This document shows, one piece after another, positions 55,679 to 63,662 of a stretch of 64,000 nucleotides of DNA. Below the pieces are notes generated by a model. It was not told where the DNA came from, searched no databases, and saw nothing but the letters and a program-made list of their open reading frames with translations. The stretch lies in contig NZ_SPVH01000007.1 in the NCBI RefSeq assembly GCF_004614235.1, positions 411,543 to 475,542 of the forward strand, written 5' to 3'. Source of the DNA: Brevundimonas intermedia (GTDB lineage: Bacteria; Pseudomonadota; Alphaproteobacteria; Caulobacterales; Caulobacteraceae). Position 1 is the first letter of the stretch, and every line of letters starts with the position of its first letter. The position numbers were made by a program, and so were the translations under genes.

Positions 55679-55687
55679 GCGGCGCGC

Positions 55688-56257
55688 GTGGGTGCCGAGC
55701 AGAGCATCGAGGCCCGTGCGGCGACCGGAGACCGGGCCGCCTTCACCGCCTTGATGGCCGCCACAAAGGCAGATCTCTACCGGTTCGTGCGCCGCTATGT
55801 CGGCGATGAGTCCGAAGCGCATGACGTGCTTCAGGAAAGCTATGCGTCCGCCTGGCTCGCCCTGCGGCGGTATGATCCGGCGCGGCCGTTCGACGTCTGG
55901 CTGCGCTCCATCGCTCTCAACAAATGTCGCGATTGGGGTCGGCGGCGCGCGGTGCGCCGGGTCGTGCGCGGCGTCATGGGCCTGGAAGCGCCCGAGGCGG
56001 CGGCGGTGGGCGACGATGCGCCCTCACCCGAGACCCGGCTGGACGATCAGCGCAGGGCCCAAGCTCTGCAACGCGCCTTGCGGGACCTTCCCGACGCCCT
56101 GAAGGGGCCGCTTCTGCTCGCCACGCTCGAGGGACGGTCTCACGCCGAGATCGCCTCGATCCTCGGCATTACGCCCAAGGCGGTCGAGACCCGCGTCGCC
56201 CGCGCCCGCAAGACCTTGACGGCGGCTCTGGGCCAGGCTTCCGGCGGAGACGCTTGA
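55688..56257 (+). CDS. ECF sigma factor, CnrH-like
   Basis: The 189-residue sigma-70 family protein has region 2 (DLYRFVRRYVGDESEAHDVLQESYASAWLALRRYDPARPFDVWLRSIALNKCRDWGRRR, spread over residues about 28-85) and region 4 (RDLPDALKGPLLLATLEGRSHAEIASILGITPKAVETRVARARK). Length matches CnrH (191). It should direct RNA polymerase to the metal-response promoters, probably including the adjacent multicopper oxidase operon. The start is a GTG with no obvious ribosome site, which suggests coupling to cnrX. Confidence 0.88.
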   Translation: MGAEQSIEARAATGDRAAFTALMAATKADLYRFVRRYVGDESEAHDVLQESYASAWLALRRYDPARPFDVWLRSIALNKCRDWGRRRAVRRVVRGVMGLEAPEAAAVGDDAPSPETRLDDQRRAQALQRALRDLPDALKGPLLLATLEGRSHAEIASILGITPKAVETRVARARKTLTAALGQASGGDA

Positions 56258-56385
56258 CCTCGCCATGATGGGAAGGTGCGCAAGCTGCGAACCCGACGTC
56301 TGTGGCGTCCTGACGCAAGGGGTACGCCGCCCGGCTGCGTATCTGAACGAACGGCCGAATAGCCCGACCAAGGAATTTCTCGCCT

Positions 56386-58197
56386 ATGTCCACGCTCCGC
56401 CTCGATCGCCGAACGCTTCTCCGTGGCGCAGCCGCCGGCGGCGGGCTGCTGGGCCTGCAGGGTTTGCTCCCCGCCTGGGCGCAAACAGGATCGGCGGGAC
56501 TGCGGGCGGATCTTCCGACGCTGACGGGACCGAACATCGAACTGACCGTCGGACACACGCCCTTCACCGTGGGCAGCCGCACCGGCCATGCGGTGACCAT
56601 CAACGGCGTTCTGCCGGCGCCGCTTCTACGCCTTAGGGAAGGTCAGAACGTCCGGCTATCAGTCGCCAACACCCTGGACGAGGACACCTCGATCCACTGG
56701 CACGGCCTGCTCGTCCCGTTCCAGATGGACGGCGTGCCCGGCATCAGCTTCCCCGGCATCCGGGCGCGTGAAACCTTCGTTTACGAGTTCCCGATCAAGC
56801 AGTCGGGCACCTTCTGGTATCACAGCCACTCCAACCTTCAGGAGGCGATGGGCCACTACGGTCCGATCGTCATCGACCCGGCGAACGCCGATCCGGTCGC
56901 CTACGAGCGCGAGCATGTGCTGGTCCTGTCGGACTGGAGTTTCATGCATCCGCACGAAATCCTGGCCAAGCTGAAGAAGAGCCCGGGCTACTTCAACCAG
57001 CAGCGCACCACGCTGGCGGGGCTCATGGACGGCAGCGACCGCATGAGCCTGGAGGAACGGCGCATGTGGGGCCAGATGCGGATGGACCCGCGCGACATCC
57101 TCGACGTCAGCGGATCGACCTACACCTATCTGATCAACGGCCATGGGCCGCAGGAGAACTGGACCGGCCTGTTCCGGCCCGGCGAGCGGGTGCGGCTGCG
57201 CATCATCAACGCCTCGGCCATGTCCATCTTCAACGTTCGCATCCCGGGCTTGCCGATGACCGTGGTGCAGGCCGACGGCGAGAACGTGCGCCCGGTCGAG
57301 ACGGACGAGTTCCAGATTTCAGTCGCCGAGACCTACGACGTCATCGTCCAGCCGACCGAGGACCGCGCCTACACCATCGTCTCCGAAGCCATCGACCGGT
57401 CCGGCATGGGCCGGGCAACCCTGGCGCCGCGCCTGGGCATGACCGCCGAGGTCCCTCCCCTGCGCGAGGTCCCGAACCTCACCATGCGCGACATGGGCAT
57501 GGGCGGAATGGATCACGGCGCGATGGGCGACATGTCCGGTATGGACCATGACGCGATTTCCGGCATGGACCACGCCGCTCCGACCCAGAACGCGCCCGCA
57601 GCCGGCGAGATGGCCGGGATGTCCATGTCGGGCATGAACATGCGCGATCCCGAGAACGCTCCGCCCGACATGGCGGTGGGCGTCGGCGTCGATGCGATCG
57701 CCATGGACCCCGCCAACCGTCTGGGTGAGCGTCCGATCGGTCTCACGACCGTCGATCATCGCGTCCTCGTCTACACCGACCTGGTGTCGCTCCAGCCGAA
57801 CAAGGACCCGCGCCCCCCGTCTCGGACGATGGAGATCCACCTGACCGGCAACATGGAGCGGTTCATGTGGGGCTTCGACGGCCGAAAGTTCAGCGAACTG
57901 GTCGAACCGATCCGCTTCGAGCGCAACGAGCGGGTGCGGGTGACCCTGGTCAACGACACCATGATGGCCCACCCGATCCATCTGCATGGTCATTTCTTTG
58001 AACTGGTGACCGGCGGACCGGCCGGGCACCAGCCCCTCAAGCACACGGTCAACGTCGCGCCCGGCGGCAAGGTGACCTTCGATCTGACCGCCGACGCGCC
58101 CGGTGATTGGGCCTTCCACTGCCACATGCTGATGCACATGCACGCCGGCATGTTCAATGTTGTGAAGGTGCGGCCCATGGACGGAGCTGCGTCATGA
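56386..58197 (+). CDS. copA: CopA-type multicopper oxidase
   Basis: The 603-residue periplasmic oxidase converts Cu(I) to less toxic Cu(II). It has a Tat signal (DRRTLLRGAAAGGGLLG) and copper motifs: HWHG near residue 104 (SIHWHGLLVPF), TFWYHSHSNLQ, HPIHLHGHFFELV, and HCHMLMHMHAGM with H578-C579-H580 for the type 1 site. A Met/His-rich stretch (GMGGMDHGAMGDMSGMDHD, residues about 365-385) is typical of CopA/PcoA. AAGGAAT lies before ATG 56386. Its stop overlaps copB (ATGA). The 128 bases between the sigma gene and this start should hold its promoter. Confidence 0.95.
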   Translation: MSTLRLDRRTLLRGAAAGGGLLGLQGLLPAWAQTGSAGLRADLPTLTGPNIELTVGHTPFTVGSRTGHAVTINGVLPAPLLRLREGQNVRLSVANTLDEDTSIHWHGLLVPFQMDGVPGISFPGIRARETFVYEFPIKQSGTFWYHSHSNLQEAMGHYGPIVIDPANADPVAYEREHVLVLSDWSFMHPHEILAKLKKSPGYFNQQRTTLAGLMDGSDRMSLEERRMWGQMRMDPRDILDVSGSTYTYLINGHGPQENWTGLFRPGERVRLRIINASAMSIFNVRIPGLPMTVVQADGENVRPVETDEFQISVAETYDVIVQPTEDRAYTIVSEAIDRSGMGRATLAPRLGMTAEVPPLREVPNLTMRDMGMGGMDHGAMGDMSGMDHDAISGMDHAAPTQNAPAAGEMAGMSMSGMNMRDPENAPPDMAVGVGVDAIAMDPANRLGERPIGLTTVDHRVLVYTDLVSLQPNKDPRPPSRTMEIHLTGNMERFMWGFDGRKFSELVEPIRFERNERVRVTLVNDTMMAHPIHLHGHFFELVTGGPAGHQPLKHTVNVAPGGKVTFDLTADAPGDWAFHCHMLMHMHAGMFNVVKVRPMDGAAS

Positions 58198-59387
58198 ACC
58201 GCCTCGCCGTCGCCCTCGCCCCGCTGGTGCTCGCCGCCAGCGCCTTCAGCGCCCAGGCCCAGGACCCTCACGCGGGCCACACGATGCCGGCGACCGCGGC
58301 GCCGACGCGCCCCGCGCCAGCACCGCGGCCCACGCCACAGGCGCCGGCCCGACCGGCGCAGGATCCGCACGCCGGTCACGTCATGCCGCCCGCGCAGACG
58401 CCGCCCGCCGCGGATCCGCATGCAGGCCACCAGATGCCGGCGCAGCCCGCGCCCGTAGACCCGCACGCGGGACACCAGATGCCGGCGGCGACGCCCGGCC
58501 AGGCTGATCCGCACGCGGGCCACGACATGTCGGCCATGTCGCCCGCGCAGACCGACCCTCACGCCGGGCATGACATGTCGACCATGAGCATGGGGCCGCC
58601 CGATGTGGCGACCAGCTCCGACAATCCCGGCCGTCCTCCGGAGGACCCGCTCCCGGCCGCCGCCCTGGCCGGCCCTGCCCACGCCGCCGATCTCGTCTTC
58701 GGCGCCGAGGCCATGGCCGCCTCTCGCCGGACCCTGATTCACGAAAACGGCGACGTCCGCACCACGGCCGTCATTCTCGATCGCCTCGAAGCCGGCTTCG
58801 GCGACGACGGCGAGACCTACCTCTGGGACGTCCAGGGCTGGACGGGCGGCGACATCAATCGCTTCTGGTGGAAGTCCGAGGGCGAAGGCGACTTCGGCGG
58901 CGAGCTCGAGGAGGCTGAAGTCCAGGCGCTCTACAGCCGCGCGTTCACGCCCTTCTGGGACGTTCAGGCCGGCGTGCGTCAGGACTTCCGGCCCGACGGC
59001 GAGGACACCACGCATCTGGTCCTCGGCCTGCAGGGCCTGGCGCCCCATTGGTGGGAAGTCGACGCCGCCGCCTTCCTGTCGACCGACGGCGACCTGACCG
59101 CCCGCGTCGAGGCCGAACACGACCAGCGCATCACCCAGCGCCTGATCCTTCAGCCCCGCCTCGAAATCGACGCTTCAGCCAGCGACATTCCGGAACTGGA
59201 GATCGGTTCGGGCCTGTCCTCGATCGAGGCGGGCCTGCGACTGCGCTACGAATTCCGCAAGGAGTTCGCCCCCTATGTCGGCATCGAGTGGAGCCGCGCG
59301 TTCGGCGATACCGCCGACTACATCGAGGCCCGAGGCGGCGAGACCGACGACACCCGCTTCGTCGTCGGCCTCAAGGCCTGGTTCTAA
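58194..59387 (+). CDS. copB: CopB-type outer-membrane copper-resistance protein with DPHAGH repeats
   Basis: The 397-residue protein has a signal peptide (RLAVALAPLVLAASAFSAQA), then a Pro/His/Met-rich region of about 110 residues with six DPHAGH-x-Met units. A CopB/PcoB beta-barrel domain follows, ending in aromatic Phe (RFVVGLKAWF), as outer-membrane proteins do. Motifs include TYLWDVQGWTGGDINRFWWKSEGEG and LRYEFRKEFAPYVGIEWSR. The repeat region is longer than in the pseudomonad CopB as I recall it. It is coupled to the multicopper oxidase and followed by a CopC-like gene with the same DPHAGH motif. Confidence 0.9.
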   Translation: MNRLAVALAPLVLAASAFSAQAQDPHAGHTMPATAAPTRPAPAPRPTPQAPARPAQDPHAGHVMPPAQTPPAADPHAGHQMPAQPAPVDPHAGHQMPAATPGQADPHAGHDMSAMSPAQTDPHAGHDMSTMSMGPPDVATSSDNPGRPPEDPLPAAALAGPAHAADLVFGAEAMAASRRTLIHENGDVRTTAVILDRLEAGFGDDGETYLWDVQGWTGGDINRFWWKSEGEGDFGGELEEAEVQALYSRAFTPFWDVQAGVRQDFRPDGEDTTHLVLGLQGLAPHWWEVDAAAFLSTDGDLTARVEAEHDQRITQRLILQPRLEIDASASDIPELEIGSGLSSIEAGLRLRYEFRKEFAPYVGIEWSRAFGDTADYIEARGGETDDTRFVVGLKAWF

Positions 59388-59404
59388 CCGAAGGAGAAAA
59401 CCCC

Positions 59405-59791
59405 ATGATGATCCGCACTCTCGTTGTCACCGCCGCCCTCGCGTTCGCCGGCGCCGCCGCCGCCCAGGACCCGCATGCGGGTCACGCTATGCCGGCCCAG
59501 GCCGCAGCGCCCCAATCCGGCATCACGACCGTTCCTGCGAATGGCGCGATGACCCAGGGTTCGCCCGAGCGGTTCAGCGTCACCTTCCCCCACGCCATGG
59601 TCCTCAAGACCGTCGCCCTCTCCGCCGAGGGGCAGGCTCCGGTCGACGTCACTGTCCCCGCCGCGCCGGCCGCCGCCACCGTCGGCGTGGCTCTTCCGCG
59701 CCTCGCGCCGGGCAACTACACGGCCGCCTGGACCGCCGAAGGCCCGGACGGCCACAAGATGTCCGGCTCCGTCAGCTTCATGGTTCACTAG
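59405..59791 (+). CDS. Short CopC-like exported protein with DPHAGH motif
   Basis: The 128-residue protein has a signal peptide (MIRTLVVTAALAFAGAAAA) and a mature start QDPHAGHAMPAQAAAP, the same motif as CopB. A CopC-like beta barrel follows (GSPERFSVTFPHAMVLKTVAL, ending AEGPDGHKMSGSVSFMVH). The C-terminal DGHKMSG copper-site motif is kept, but the N-terminal His of the histidine brace is missing, so copper binding must differ from the classical CopC. AAGGAG lies 8 bases before ATG 59405. It is part of the copA-copB transcription unit. Confidence 0.85.
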   Translation: MMIRTLVVTAALAFAGAAAAQDPHAGHAMPAQAAAPQSGITTVPANGAMTQGSPERFSVTFPHAMVLKTVALSAEGQAPVDVTVPAAPAAATVGVALPRLAPGNYTAAWTAEGPDGHKMSGSVSFMVH

Positions 59792-59801
59792 GAGAACGAC
59801 G

Positions 59802-60044
59802 ATGAGGGTTTCCAACCTGCTGGCCGCCGCCGGCGCGATCCTGACCCTGAGCGCGGGCGCGGCTCTGGCGGCCGAAGGCTGCGATTGTTGCAAGGACATG
59901 GCTGCGGACGCGGCTATGACGTGCTGCGACGAGATGCAGGATGATGCGTCTTCGGCTCCCGCTCATTCACTGGCACCTGACAGCGCGCCTGCGAGGCCTT
60001 CGTCAGAGGCCGTGAACCACAATCAGCAGCGTTCACCAACCTAA
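59802..60044 (+). CDS. Small exported cysteine-rich protein (CxCC type)
   Basis: The 80-residue protein has a signal peptide (RVSNLLAAAGAILTLSAGAALA). The mature part begins AEGCDCCKDMAADAAMTCCDEMQ, with five cysteines in a CxCC plus CC pattern. A Ser/Pro-rich tail without structure follows. The cysteine pattern resembles the 48-residue peptide at 52,422 and the DUF411 motif in the same region. GGAG lies just after the upstream stop, so it is the last gene of the copA-copB unit. I know no named family. Confidence 0.75.
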   Translation: MRVSNLLAAAGAILTLSAGAALAAEGCDCCKDMAADAAMTCCDEMQDDASSAPAHSLAPDSAPARPSSEAVNHNQQRSPT

Positions 60045-60283
60045 GCGACACTTCTACGATTTCGGCAGGAACTCTCCGCCCAACCGCCGACGACCATCGG
60101 TCGAGCGCGCTAAGGTCGAGGCTGCAATGCCCCAGAACAAACTTTGGCTCACACCGGAAAGCGGACGCTCCCGGAGTCGCCAAAGAGTCAGAAGCGGACT
60201 TTGGTCCCCTGCCCTCAAATCACTCCAACGTCGGTCCAGGGAAGCGGACGCGGCTACGGTTCGCTATGGATGGAAAGAAGAAA

Positions 60284-60865
60284 TCAACGGCGAGCGCCAC
60301 CATCCGCCAGAAGTCGATAGACGCTTGCTCGACTGATCCCCACGGCCTCGGCCATCTCGGCGACCGTATACCCTTCAGCCTTGAGGCGCAGCACCTCGGA
60401 GGCCTTGGCTCGGGCGGTCGGGGCTCGCCCCTTGTATTTCCCATCAGCCTTCGCCTTAGCGATTCCGGCACGCTGGCGTTCGAGCATGATCTCGCGTTCC
60501 CAAGAGCCCACCCCTGCCAGGATGGTCAGGATGAGGTTTGACGTCGGGTTTCCGGTGTCGAGGTGCATGGCCAGGATGCGAACCGTCACGTCCTTGGCCC
60601 GAAGGCGTTCGACGAGGCCAAGCAGGTCCATGACGTTTCGAGCCAGTCTTTCCGGCTTCGTCACGACGAAGATGTCCCCGGCTCTCACCCAGTCGAGTGC
60701 GGCTTGAAGCTGAGGCCGGCAAGTGTCGGCGCCGCTGACCTGTTCGGAGAAGATGCGCGTGCAGCCTGCCGCCTGGAGTTCGGCGATCTGAGAGTCGAGC
60801 CCGGCCTGTTGGTCCGTGGTCGAGGTTCTCGCGTATCCGACTATGGCTCCAGGCGGTGTCGTCAT
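60284..60865 (-). CDS. Serine recombinase (resolvase/invertase family)
   Basis: The 193-residue protein has a resolvase catalytic domain (IVGYARTSTTDQQAGLDSQIAEL with the nucleophile Ser in the RxSTxxQ motif). EQVSGADTCRPQLQAALDWVRAGDIFVVTKPERLARNVMDLL brings the conserved Arg cluster (shown across residues 42-83). A C-terminal HTH of the Hin type follows (GYTVAEMAEAVGISRASVYRLL). Length fits Tn3-like resolvases and small invertases. No transposase is adjacent. An inverted repeat upstream is a possible crossover site. It marks the right edge of the copper block. Confidence 0.9.
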   Translation of the reverse strand: MTTPPGAIVGYARTSTTDQQAGLDSQIAELQAAGCTRIFSEQVSGADTCRPQLQAALDWVRAGDIFVVTKPERLARNVMDLLGLVERLRAKDVTVRILAMHLDTGNPTSNLILTILAGVGSWEREIMLERQRAGIAKAKADGKYKGRAPTARAKASEVLRLKAEGYTVAEMAEAVGISRASVYRLLADGGARR

Positions 60866-60902
60866 CCACTTCCTCTCACAGGGTTCAAAGACCCTATGAA
60901 TC

Positions 60903-60944
60903 AGACCGTCTCAGAAGTGCAATCTAATTCGTGTGAGACGGTCT
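60903..60944. repeat. Inverted repeat upstream of the recombinase (possible res-type site)
   Basis: AGACCGTCTCA (60903-60913) and its perfect complement TGAGACGGTCT (60934-60944) flank a 20-base AT-richer spacer, 38 bases before the recombinase start. Serine resolvases bind such paired sites, so it may be a recombination subsite or autoregulatory operator. Confidence 0.5.
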
Positions 60945-61113
60945 CGGGGGTGGTGGCCGGCGTCTCACCAAGGCGTGCCCTAGCGAGAAACCTCTCCCTT
61001 ACGGCGGGCAAACCGCCGGGCCGGCGCCCCAGCCGGCAGTTTGTGGGCAATATCCAAGGGGAAGCCGATTGCGCACACATTGAAAATCACCAGCATCAGC
61101 CGACGCGCCTAGT

Positions 61114-61593
61114 TCAAGAAGCGACCCATGGCTTGCTCAGAGACGACGACCATCGTTGAGATTCCGCGCGCCGGTGCCTCCGTAAAGATTTGACCTGCTG
61201 ACTTTCCTGCAGTTTCTCCGCTTCCTCGATCAGACCGCTGAGATAGATAGTCAGGTTCGGCGGGGTACTGTTGTAGTTCCGCAAAATGTTGCCCGTTGAG
61301 ACAAGAACGTCAGCAACGGTCACGTGATAGGCTAGGTCGTTCCCCTCAAGAATCGCGCACTCGAGCGACCCGTGCGGCCAAGCAGGAACCAACCCCCCTG
61401 CGTCGCCAACAAATCCTACGTGTTCGGAGAACGTGGTCGGCTGGGGGAAAGCCGTGACGGTGTCACCACTTGCCGCGATGAGGACGAGTTCGTCGTCGGC
61501 CGAACTAAGGTCTAGTACCCACCCCTGCGTTGTCGCCAGATCCACGAACTCGGCGAGCGTCATTGGGCTGCAACTGATTGGATAAGCTGTCAT
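61114..61593 (-). CDS. Hypothetical protein
   Basis: From ATG 61593 the protein is 159 residues with no signal peptide. It contains MTLAEFVDLATTQGWVLDLSSADDELVLIAASG (residues about 11-43) and TIYLSGLIEEAEKLQESQQV, which suggests a compact alpha/beta domain. I do not recognise it. Base composition is lower in GC than the core genes. It overlaps the upstream small gene by 4 bases (ATGA), so both are probably co-translated. Confidence 0.5.
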   Translation of the reverse strand: MTAYPISCSPMTLAEFVDLATTQGWVLDLSSADDELVLIAASGDTVTAFPQPTTFSEHVGFVGDAGGLVPAWPHGSLECAILEGNDLAYHVTVADVLVSTGNILRNYNSTPPNLTIYLSGLIEEAEKLQESQQVKSLRRHRRAESQRWSSSLSKPWVAS

Positions 61594-61853
61594 CGTTGAA
61601 CGTCCTGTGGCGCTAATACCTTGGTCGCTGCGGCCTTCAGTTTCGCCCTGTATCTTCGCGTCTTCGCCCTTGCTTTTGCCCGCCTGTGCACATCCCAAGC
61701 GGACATGATGGTCTGCGCGGTCGCTATTCCCATCCGGACGTCCAACTCACGTGTGGTCAGATAGTCTCGACTCACTGCTATGTTATTAGCCAGGCCCACG
61801 ACACCCAGCGTGGCTCCTGGACAGTGAATCGTGAACTGAAACTGCTTCTTCAT
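61590..61853 (-). CDS. Hypothetical small basic protein
   Basis: The 87-residue protein starts KKQFQFTIHCPGATLGVVGLANNIAVSRDYLTTRELDVRMG. It has a strongly basic Ala/Lys/Arg helix near its end (HRRAKARAKTRRYRAKLKAAATKV), which could bind nucleic acid. No family is recognised. It overlaps the next leftward gene by 4 bases. Confidence 0.45.
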   Translation of the reverse strand: MKKQFQFTIHCPGATLGVVGLANNIAVSRDYLTTRELDVRMGIATAQTIMSAWDVHRRAKARAKTRRYRAKLKAAATKVLAPQDVQR

Positions 61854-63662
61854 GACAATACCGCTGAACTGTCGTTAGTGGCGCTTCGCGAACTGGCTCG
61901 CTTCGGTGCCACAAACCTTAACCACGGTACTGCCACGGCATGGTGACCAGAGCTTTCATCACCAGTACCGTCGTCGGTATTGGCCCCGCCGTTTTCTGGA
62001 ATACCTTCTCGCACTGCATAACCATTCTACCCGTTCTTGATCAACAACATGGAGGTTCGTAGAACGACCTTATACCATGCGTCAACCTCCCGGGCCCGGC
62101 AACTCGTGCTTCAGTTTTTACTTGACGGCATTTTTGTCATACAGCATCTGCATAAGTTCATTTGCCATAGTTGTTGCCGCTCACTTGTAGCTTTACCGTC
62201 CTCAAGTCTTATGTCATCCGATGGATCTGCCGCCGGCCTGCTCGGAGGCAATCCGACCATCAAGTACGAGGGCGTCCAGGCCGGCGAATGGATGCAATTG
62301 AATGTGACGCCGCGGGTCCGAAGCCGTTTTCTTAGGCATCGAAGTGGAAGGCGGCGCCGTCGTCGACGACGTCCGTGACCACCGCGCCAACCTCACTTCT
62401 CCGCTTTGTCCCATCTACGCGCGTCGCTGGCAGGGCATCTCGACATGCCAATCGGGATCAGCGTCGAAAGAAGATGATGTCATCACCGAACGGTAGCGGA
62501 TCATCGGCGTCGAGCGACGCCGGGCAACGCTTAAAATACCGAGCACGGGACGATAGATATCGCCGGCCGGACCCCTACTCGGGTAATATGCTAAATAGAT
62601 CGGCAGCCCGTTATCGGCGACCGCGACATACGTTCAGGAGTTCACTCGCTGTCACTCCGCAGCAAATCAGGACCGGGACTCAGGCCACCAGTGGGCCGCT
62701 CGACCGGGCACGATGAGGCGAGGACGCGCCTAAGAGGACACTTGGCAGGACGGCCCCGCAAGGGACTTCCGTCTGACCTGCGCTCCCTCGGACTGCCGCA
62801 AGGCGAAGAGCAGCAAAGATCGAAGCTATGTCTACTCCTGACATCTTCGACCACACGGCGGTCCTTCAATCGCCGACCGTGTGGGCTCGGGCCGAGAGGC
62901 CCGTAACCGTTTCGGCATATACGAAACTACCGGCGTCCAAGACCCGCGACTGCAACCATCAGAACCATTCACGGACCATCCCAAAGCGCAGACGCCTAAC
63001 AGCATTCGGTGGGTTTCGGCCGGGTAAGGGCGGCTACAAGCAGGGCTCGGGAAACCACCTGCTTCCACGAAAGTGGATCGTCGCTGATTGAACGTAAAAC
63101 TCCTATGGGTGAACGCATTCCCTCTCTTCCACACCAGCCGGTTGCCCTTGGGCACAGACTTACCGCTGACTGTGGAGGGGGGGGATAAAAGCGTGACCCC
63201 GGCCGGGTGAAGCGATTCATCAACGAGATGATTATCGGAACGACAATTCTCATCCCGGCGTCACAGATAGACTTGGGAGCGCAGGTGTCCGGGAGGCGCG
63301 GACGCGCCGACAGGCACCGAGAGACCGCCCCGCGCGTAGCGTGTGGGCTTCAAGGTTGAATGGTTGGGCTTCTCTGGCGAATGGCAGTAGGGGTCGCCAT
63401 CGGCCAATTGGAAGGGCAGCCGGTCTTTCTGTGACTCCTATCCGCGAGAGCGCCAGCAGCCCATTCTTCAAGCCATGTGGAATATTTCGAGCTGGCCGGG
63501 GCGTTGCTAATCGTGAAGCTCGCCGCTCCCTGCGAGCGCTCGTGAGACGAGATTGATCTAAACGGACGGTGCGGTGGCCCACTTAAGACCATCGTCCTTG
63601 GCTTCGGATCCGGCAGCGGACGCTCGGTTGTCCAAGTCGCCGGGCACGCTCATGGACTTCTT
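61854..63662. other. Gene-poor decayed stretch, about 1.8 kb
   Basis: Apart from a frameshifted remnant near 62,211-62,511 I see no convincing gene here. Open frames on both strands are short, overlap one another and show no family motifs or ribosome sites. The first part (61,860-62,210) has lower GC than the rest. No tRNA, CRISPR or intact insertion sequence was seen. Confidence 0.5.
62211..62511 (+). pseudogene. Frameshifted gene remnant, unknown family
   Basis: Sensible protein sequence hops between frames. Frame one reads SDGSAAGLLGGNPTIKYEG and VQAGEWMQLNVTP. From about 62,320 another frame gives AVFLGIEVEGGAVVDDVRDH and RANLTSP. From about 62,405 the third frame gives SHLRASLAGHLDMPIGISVER, and then a shift back gives DDVITER. 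Each piece is short, but together they look like one decayed reading frame with at least two indels. I cannot name the family. Confidence 0.45.

Noticed and set aside
57990..59120. A 376-codon open frame antisense to copA-copB
   Set aside because: Its His/Arg/Gly repeats mirror the DPHAGH repeats of CopB on the coding strand.
60127..60336. Possible 69-residue gene after the cysteine-rich gene
   Set aside because: It is made up of AAGCGGAC-type repeat sequence and runs into the recombinase gene on the other strand.
62642..63155. Several short frames on both strands
   Set aside because: They overlap each other, have no start signals and show no protein family features.
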